NCBI GenBank assembly: GCA_017163975.1
Contig: JAFFSR010000019.1
Span: 62,001-126,000, forward strand
Origin: Anastatus disparis
Taxonomy: Eukaryota > Arthropoda > Insecta > Hymenoptera > Eupelmidae
DNA length: 64,000 bases
Direction: 5' to 3'
Shown: one piece after another, positions 58,016 to 64,000 of the stretch
How the letters are laid out: each line of letters begins with the position of its first letter
How positions within the stretch are numbered: the stretch's first letter is position 1
Notes under the pieces: model-generated
What the model was told of the DNA's origin: nothing
Databases searched by the model: none
What the model saw: only the letters and a program-made list of their open reading frames with translations
Made by a program: the position numbers and the translations under genes

Positions 58016-58511
58016 ATGGTTTTGACTGAGGAAGATAAATTGATTGTTAAAAGACAGAAATTGTATAGTGGAATTGCTTTCATGTTAGCTGATATTCATA
58101 TATTAGAATTTAATAACATTTCAAACCAGTGCACCTCATTCGACATGCAATTAACTTCACTAATTCAGAGACCACAATATGTTAATTCAGTACTGATTGA
58201 TGGAGAATTTATAGTTATTATTTACCGGAAATTTAGAAAAGAGGCACTGGATTCGTGTGTATTATAATAATAAGGTAATTCATATATATGACAGTTTGAA
58301 TCTTATATATTTACAAGATGAGTATAAGATTTATATGAACAGATTATTTCCAATCAAATCAGAATTAATCACAGTATTCGAAACAGTACAATCACAAACG
58401 AATAATTATGATTGTAGCGTTTTTGCAATGGTTTTTGCTGCTGGAGTACTTTATAATTTAGGTCCATGTTGTTTAAGATATAATGTTTCTCAAATGCGAT
58501 TACGTTTATAA
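58016..58511 (+). pseudogene. Ulp1-like cysteine protease, Helitron R
   Basis: The start at 58016 (VLTEEDKLIVKRQ) is supported because copy L has the same beginning on the far side of MITE 1. A one-base frame change near 58215-58230 splits the gene into 58016-58267 and 58257-58511. Catalytic residues: His in KRHWIRVYY, Asp in HIYDSL, Gln in VQSQTNNYDC, and the nucleophilic Cys, followed by Ser instead of the usual Gly. The Arg in place of Cys in the WICMYY block is a further change. The sequence ends at 58511, about 30 residues short of a normal C48 end. It would be a deSUMOylase-type protease. Its role in transposition is unknown. Confidence 0.8.
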
Positions 58512-58689
58512 AGAATTTTTAAAACGCAAAAAATAAAAATTTATCCAGTTTTACAAAATTATAATAATGCGAAAATTAATTACGATAATCCACCGGATAT
58601 GATAAAAAGGAGTTTTTGTCATGAGCAAGGTCTTAATCAAATATCATTCAATTTAGATTTCACCGAGCTTGAAATATTATAAAGAAAAT

Positions 58690-59880
58690 GTATTTATTCC
58701 CAGAACAAAAAAAGATCATGAAAATGTATCTTAAACAAAAGAATTTGAATCATGAAACAATTTTGATGGAAATTGAGAATGACATTTCAGATAGAAATTT
58801 TTAAAAACCAGATAATGATATAATGGGAATCGATGACATCCATTTGAATTATATCGATAATAAAATTGGGACAGTTGAGATTAAATTAAATGAAGAAAAA
58901 AAAGAATCAAAAGAAATAGATAAAAAAGAAACTTTATTTGTACCAGAACTTAAGAGCTTGACGAAGCTGCCCGCCTTGTAATAATATTTCCAATCCTAAC
59001 TTATGAATAAACGATGCGTTTAATCAAGTTTTTTTGCTACAAAGTAAGAATTTGTAAGATTATACTCCAGTGCGGACAACTCAAGAAATACACAAAAATA
59101 TTAGACATATAAAGTTATAATAAAAACTTTCAATGTATCGTATTTTAAAGTTAGGTCTATCAAGTTTGATGTCTGATTTCCAATCTAAGCTCATAAAAAA
59201 ATAAAAAGTCCAAATGATTTTTTATTTTGACAAAAATTATTGTATTAATATAGCTTTAGTACGGGCAAGTCATTATATTTGTTTAATTTATTAATTTAAA
59301 AAGATACTGATATAATGAAAAAAGCAAAACTCAAGTGATGCAGCTCCGACATCCCGTTAATAGGAAATGGTAACAGAAGAATCACATAAATATAAAAAAA
59401 TTTCAGAAAAAGACATTATTATGGAAATGCGAGAAACAAAAAAGTAATGATAAATTAGAACTAAGACATGTTCAAGAAACTTTACGTAAGAAAAAAGCTT
59501 ATATGAAAATGAAAAAAAGGACAACCAAATAAATATAAATAGAAATTAGAAAATACTAAGATAAAAAAATTGCAATTCAAGGAAACAATGAGTACTGATA
59601 AATTGGAACAAATACATGCAAATGAGGCTTTACGTAAGAAAGAAGCTTACATAAAAATTAAAGAAAAACAACCAAAACAATATGAAAAAAATTAGAAAAT
59701 ATTAAGTGTAAACGATTAAAAATTGAAGATAATAATTATAATGAAAATTAGAATAATAATAATCATAATAACAATCATAATATTGTATTAAACGAAGTTA
59801 TTGATAAAACAATAAAGGGCAAAGTAGAAAAAAAATTAAAGAAATTAAATGAAAAAATATCAACTGAAAAAATTAATTTA
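58690..59880 (+). pseudogene. Lys/Glu-rich repeat region, Helitron R
   Basis: Charged, helix-prone sequence equivalent to 4500-5900 of copy L. It is broken by stops (for example near 58802, 59447 and 59692) and by MITE 5. The unit with ALRKKEAYIKIK recurs at about 59480 and 59630. There is no intact ORF. The sequence leading into it (58520-58690) continues the protease C-terminal extension in copy L's style (DNPPDMIKRSFCHE). Confidence 0.6.
58954..59356. mobile_element. TTAA-flanked MITE 5 (403 bp) inside Helitron R
   Basis: Ends GAGCTTGACGAAGCTGCC and GCTCCGACATCCCG, with TTAA at 58950-58953 and 59357-59360. It is the same family and length as MITE 4, with scattered substitutions. Confidence 0.9.
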
Positions 59881-59889
59881 AAACTGATT

Positions 59890-60978
59890 GGTTGTATGGC
59901 AAATATATATTTCGATTAAAATCTCATATCTGAAAATTACATTGGTTCCATGACGAATACATGTGTTTATTGTGATAAGCAACATTTTACTTTTTAATAT
60001 ACTAAAAGTAATGATTTCTCCAATTATTGTCATAAAGGTAAAGTAGAATTGTTAGAAAATCCACCTTACCCAGAACGATTAATGTTTTGAGCAACTAAAT
60101 TTAGCAACGAAAGTATTGATTTTCAACGAAATGTTAGATTGTACAATAATGCTTTAGCATTCGCAAGTTTTGATGCCAATTTTGATACATTGCCGGGTAA
60201 AGGACCACAAGTTATTAGAATATGTGGACAAATTTACCATAATGAAAATGCGTTACATCCTAATAAAGATGAAGCACGTAAATATGGACAATTATATATT
60301 TTAGATAATGAAACGGCAACGATTGAACGACATAAGTTTAATACAAACTTAACATTATTAAAACATTTAGATAACTCAATAAGAAATATTAACCCTCGTG
60401 CTAAAGCCTATAAAATCATGCATGAAGCAGGAGAAGAAGAACTACAACGATGTGCAAAAATCAATTGTCTTCTGAAAACTGTTACTATGCCTATTGTCCG
60501 CAATAATAATTTCGATAAAAATAGATATAATCTACCTACCTGTAATGAAGTAGCAGTAGTATACGTTGGAGAAGACGATATGCCTCCTATTGAACGTGAA
60601 ATTGTCATGTACCCTAAGTCTGATAAACCAATTAGTATACTAACAATTAGCAAACACACAGATCCTATGACATATTCGCTTATTCATCCTAATGGTGGTT
60701 TCAAATTGATGTCAAATATGAAAAATAAATTTGGAAAATCTAATATTAAAAATTTGCAATTTTATAATTATAGATTCAGTGTTAGAAATGAATTTAATCC
60801 ATTTCTTAATTTAGGAAAATTATCTTAACAGTTCATTGTTGATGTGTTTGTAAAAGTTGAAACCTCCAGATTATATTTCATACGAAAAAACGAAAACGTA
60901 TTAAGAAGTGAATGTTACAAAGGTGTTATGGACTATTTACATAACAAAAAAGAATTAGATTATTCAAAAATTGGATAA
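59890..60978 (+). pseudogene. Helitron N-terminal zinc-binding domain (copy R)
   Basis: It begins with IGCMANIYFD and NTCVYCDKQHF, so the CxxC pair lost in copy L is present here. FSNYCHKGKVELL follows with one Cys of the CC pair replaced by Tyr. Stops occur near 59917, 59996 and 60088. A 229-codon open stretch covers 60139-60828, with YNNALAFAS, QIYHNENALHPN, YGQLYILDNE and DPMTYSLIHPNGG. A stop at 60826-60828 and the shared TAA at 60976-60978 follow. The DNA-contact function is inferred from its place in the Helitron replicase. Confidence 0.8.
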
Positions 60979-62325
60979 ATGGTAATATTACCATCAAACT
61001 TTACAGGAAGTCTACGATTTTTAAAACAAAATTACATTGATTCAATAACACTTGTAAAATATTATGGTAAACTCAACCTTTTTGTAACTATGACCTGTAA
61101 CCGACATTGGAAAGAAATAACTGAAAACTTGGAAATTTATGAAAATGCAATAGATAGACCAGATATTATAACAGAAGTATCTTATCAAAAAATGGAAGAA
61201 TTAAAAAATTTAGTGATAAAAAAGGGAATATTAGGAAAATGTATTGCATATAGTTATGTAATTGAATTTCAAAAACGAGGATTACCACATATGCATATGT
61301 TGTTGTTCTTAGATAAAAATGATAAATTTGACATTCCCGAAAAAGTTGATAAAATAATAAGTGCAGAAATCCCAAATAGAGATATTTATCCAAAATTATA
61401 TAGTATTGTTGAACAATTTATGATACACGGTCCCTGTGATATGCAAAATATAAATTGTCCGTGTATGGATAAAAATACGAAACAATGTACGAAAAATTTT
61501 CCAAAAAAATTTAATAATACAACAACATTAAAATCAAATGGGTACCCACTATACAAACGCAAAAATGATGGCGTCCAAATTATTTCTAAAAATAAATTTA
61601 CAGAAAGAATTGCAGATAATGGATTCGTTGTTCCTTATAATCCTTACTTATTATTGAAATTTATTGCACACATAAACGTAGAAGTTTGTTCCACTCGACA
61701 ATGCATTAAATATTTATTCAACTACTGTTATGAAGGTCATGATTGTGCATACATTAAAATACATCAAGTAAATGTTGATTTTAGATCAGAAAATAAAGAC
61801 ACTTTTGAAAATGACAATAGTGAAAATGTTGAATATGAATATGACGAAATCAAACAATACATTAATACACGATATTTATGTCCACCTGAAGCAATGCACA
61901 GATTATTAGAATATCCTTTACATGTTATTTCACATACTATAAAACGTCTAAGCGTTCATGGAGAGAATCAACAAAACGTATTTTTTAAAGAAGGAAAAGA
62001 AGAAATGATCATGCAAAAAAATGTTGGAACAACATTCACAGCATATTTTGAATTGAATAGAGAAGATTTCGAAGCACGAAATTACTTATATTCAGAAATA
62101 CCAAATTTTTATACATTTGATGAAAAACTGAAAAAGTGGAATAAAAGAAAAAAAAAAAGAAAACCAATACTCAATAAAATGGACTTAGTAAGTCCGAAAG
62201 ATAGAGGACGTTATTTTATTAGGTTATTACTATTACATGTTAAAGGAGCCACGTCTTTTGAAACTTTGCGTACTGTTGATGATGTGATGTACAATTCGTT
62301 TTATGAGGCAACTAACGCAAAATAA
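60979..62325 (+). CDS. Helitron HUH Rep domain (copy R), intact over 448 codons
   Basis: The Rep nuclease makes the single-strand nick and covalent DNA link in rolling-circle transposition. The ORF starts at ATG 60979, directly after a TAA that copy L shares. Motifs: FVTMTCNRHW (residues 35-44), the metal-binding HUH motif PHMHM (His104, His106), a Cys-rich block (Cys153, Cys160, Cys162, Cys170) leading to FPKKF, and the two-tyrosine motif KYLFNYCYEGHD (Tyr245, Tyr249). CPPEAMHRLLEYPLH (about residues 305-320) and the AYFELNRED-to-RYFIRLLLLHVKGATSF linker follow. All expected catalytic residues are present. The ORF stops at 62323-62325 before the helicase, so the normal Rep-helicase fusion is broken. 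Confidence 0.9.
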   Translation: MVILPSNFTGSLRFLKQNYIDSITLVKYYGKLNLFVTMTCNRHWKEITENLEIYENAIDRPDIITEVSYQKMEELKNLVIKKGILGKCIAYSYVIEFQKRGLPHMHMLLFLDKNDKFDIPEKVDKIISAEIPNRDIYPKLYSIVEQFMIHGPCDMQNINCPCMDKNTKQCTKNFPKKFNNTTTLKSNGYPLYKRKNDGVQIISKNKFTERIADNGFVVPYNPYLLLKFIAHINVEVCSTRQCIKYLFNYCYEGHDCAYIKIHQVNVDFRSENKDTFENDNSENVEYEYDEIKQYINTRYLCPPEAMHRLLEYPLHVISHTIKRLSVHGENQQNVFFKEGKEEMIMQKNVGTTFTAYFELNREDFEARNYLYSEIPNFYTFDEKLKKWNKRKKKRKPILNKMDLVSPKDRGRYFIRLLLLHVKGATSFETLRTVDDVMYNSFYEATNAK

Positions 62326-62690
62326 TTAATTAATGAAGATAAAGAATGGGATAGATGCTTGGAAGAAGCATCTTTAACAGAATGCTCTTTGTGAATTATT
62401 TGCTTCTATTTGCGTTTTTCATAATCCTATGAGTGCACGAAATTTATATGAAAAATATAAAGATAAATTTTACCACCCTAAATACGAAAAAAATGTAGGT
62501 GAAAATCTAGCATTGAATGTTATTAAAAATAATTTACAAGTCAATGGATTTTCATTAAACGATTTTAATTTACCTAACATAAGCACATTTATAGAAGAAG
62601 ATAATAATGAAACAATTTTAAATCATAATAATTATATTCTTAATGAAAATAAATTCTTGAAATAATAAAAAAAGGCAAATATTCGACTGT
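62326..62690 (+). pseudogene. Rep-helicase linker of Helitron R (frame-broken)
   Basis: It holds the continuation seen in copy L: DKEWDRCLEEA, a short deletion near 62378, SLCELFASICVFHNPMSARNLYEKYKDKF and SLNDFNLPNISTFIEE. Open 62429-62665, then a stop. Confidence 0.75.
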
Positions 62691-64000
62691 ACACTAAAAA
62701 GTTTTAACAACCAAAGTAAAGAAAAATATATGTTTATAGATGGACCGGGTGGAAGTAGAAAAAGTTATTTACTTAACGTTTTAATAGCTTATTTTAAATA
62801 TCATACCATACATTATTTATTTGTAGCTTTGACAGGTATAGCAGCGAATTCATTAGTCAATGGAAAAACCGTGCATACAACATTTAAACTACCGTTAAAT
62901 ATAACAGATTGTACAACTTGTAATGTTAAGCCTAATTCTGCAGAAGGCAAATAATTAAAGGAAACTCAAATAATTATTTGGGATGAAATATCCATGACTT
63001 CAAAATTTGCTTTTGAAGCGGTTGATCGTCTTCTTCAAGATTTATGCAATGTAAACCAACCCTTCGGTGGTAAAACTGTAATTATATCAGGAGATTCCAG
63101 GCAAACATTACCAATTGTACGACATGGTAGCCGTATGAACATTATTGAAAATTCAGTTAAATTTAGTTTATTATGGCAAAATTTTAAGCAAATGAAGTTA
63201 AATGAAAATCTGCGAGTTTCGGATAATGATAATAATATTAAACAATGGTTATTAGACATCGGAGAAGGAAAACGCTGCGATGTTTTTGAAGATGATAATG
63301 AAGTAAGTGCTATACCAGATAATTTTATCATTAAAGAAAATCTTGTCGAAGAAATATTCGGAAAAACAATAAAAATAGACAATATGAATATAACGAAAAA
63401 AGTTATTTTGGCTCCTAAAAATAATGATGTTACTGAAATCAATAATAATGTTTTGAATTTAATGGAAGGAAACCATGTTGAATATTTGAGTATTGATACT
63501 GCTGAAGATGATAACAAAGAAAATTTAGATATTATGTTACCTACAGAATTTTTAAATAAGTTAACTCCTAATGGACTTCTACCAAATAAATTACATTTAA
63601 AAGTAGGGGCTATCATTATACTTTTAAGAAATTTAAATGTCAATAAGGGACTTTGTATTGGAACAAGGTTGATAGTAAAAAAAATGCTTAAATATTCCAT
63701 TCAAGCGGAATTAGCAACTGGTCAAAACAAAGGTAAATTAGATTTCATCCCAAGAATAAATTTATCTCCATCTACGGAAGAAATTCCATTCAATATGCAA
63801 CGAAAACAGTTTCCTATCAGATTAGGATTTGCAATGACTATTAATAAATCACAAGGACAATCTTATGAAAAAGTTGGTGTTTATTTGCCGTCACCAGTTT
63901 TCAGTCATGGGCAATTATATGTTGCTCTTTCAAGGGCGAAATTTAAAAACAATTTAAAATTATTTTTAGGTGACTATGCTATTGTCGACAGAGAAAATAA
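62691..64000 (+). pseudogene. PIF1-like helicase of Helitron R, one in-frame stop, open at the window edge
   Basis: The reading starts near 62691 and contains the Walker A region DGPGGSRKSY (lysine kept, unlike copy L, but Arg in place of the usual Thr), ALTGIAANSL and HTTFKLP. A TAA at 62952-62954 interrupts it once. From 62955 the same frame is open to 64000 without another stop: Walker B IIIWDEISM, GGKTVIISGD, RQTLPIVRHG, LNENLRVS, the long middle, [13 protein letters not shown] (motif V/VI region) and VALSRAKFKNNLKLF. The final FLGDYAIVDREN matches copy L a few residues before its stop, so the gene is complete apart from the last codons. Superfamily 1B helicase, 5'-3' polarity by family. 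Confidence 0.88.

Larger units (their letters stand above)
57780..64000 (+). mobile_element. Helitron-like element, copy R (runs off the window)
   Basis: It has the same gene order as copy L on the opposite strand. Upstream of the protease start, homology to copy L (ATAGCATTTTTCATAATTT, AATATAAAAGCAATTCT) begins near 57860. It carries MITE 5 and several stops but keeps a long intact Rep and a nearly intact helicase. The helicase frame is still open at the window edge, so the 3' end is not visible. Confidence 0.85.

Overview
The window is AT-rich eukaryotic nuclear DNA with spliced, insect-like coding remnants and no recognisable host gene. The transposon families (Helitron-like with an Ulp1-type protease, a mag-like Ty3/gypsy element, copia-like LTR elements with half-tRNA primer sites, and families I associate with ant, wasp, aphid and fish gene models) point to an insect, most likely a hymenopteran. 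That assignment is inference from protein style, not from a search.

Layout. Two decayed copies of one Helitron-like element lie at the two ends in opposite orientation: copy L (363-7042, minus) and copy R (about 57780-64000, plus, running off the window). Each carries, in order, an Ulp1-like cysteine protease, a Lys/Glu-rich repeat region, a zinc-binding N-terminal domain, an HUH Rep domain and a PIF1-type helicase. A third Ulp1 fragment is at 25960-26745. At 7045-19508 is a TIR-bounded transposon (called G2 here) with two plus-strand genes, A and B, separated by one in-frame TAG. A palindromic MITE (E1) and a 5.2 kb Ty3/gypsy element have inserted into gene B.

From 19.5 to 27.5 kb there is gene-free repeat DNA (direct repeats, a foldback, a second 664 bp E-type MITE, a 129 bp minisatellite). 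At 27483-36232 is a nest of insertions: an F-type palindromic MITE contains a non-autonomous G-type element (G1), which contains a 7.0 kb copia-like LTR element (LARD1) with seemingly identical LTRs but no gag-pol. Its interior carries an extreme one-strand excess of CTCGT and a roughly 63-70 bp tandem array. A second, truncated copia-like element (LARD2, 52103-54560) carries a related array at a similar distance from its LTR. Between them are a LINE 3' end, several TTAA-flanked MITEs, an unidentified 255-aa ORF (41953-42720, minus), a TIR element with a broken transposase-like gene (43677-49144), a minisatellite foldback (49262-49800) and a satellite rich in GAAnnTTC palindromes (54775-55800).

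No genes here form a host pathway. The informative content is the insertion history. Several insertions can be dated relative to each other because the second Helitron copy or the interrupted reading frames show the empty site. The best candidates for something undescribed are the two-gene G2 transposon with its non-autonomous partner G1, and the coding-less LARD elements with their conserved tandem array.
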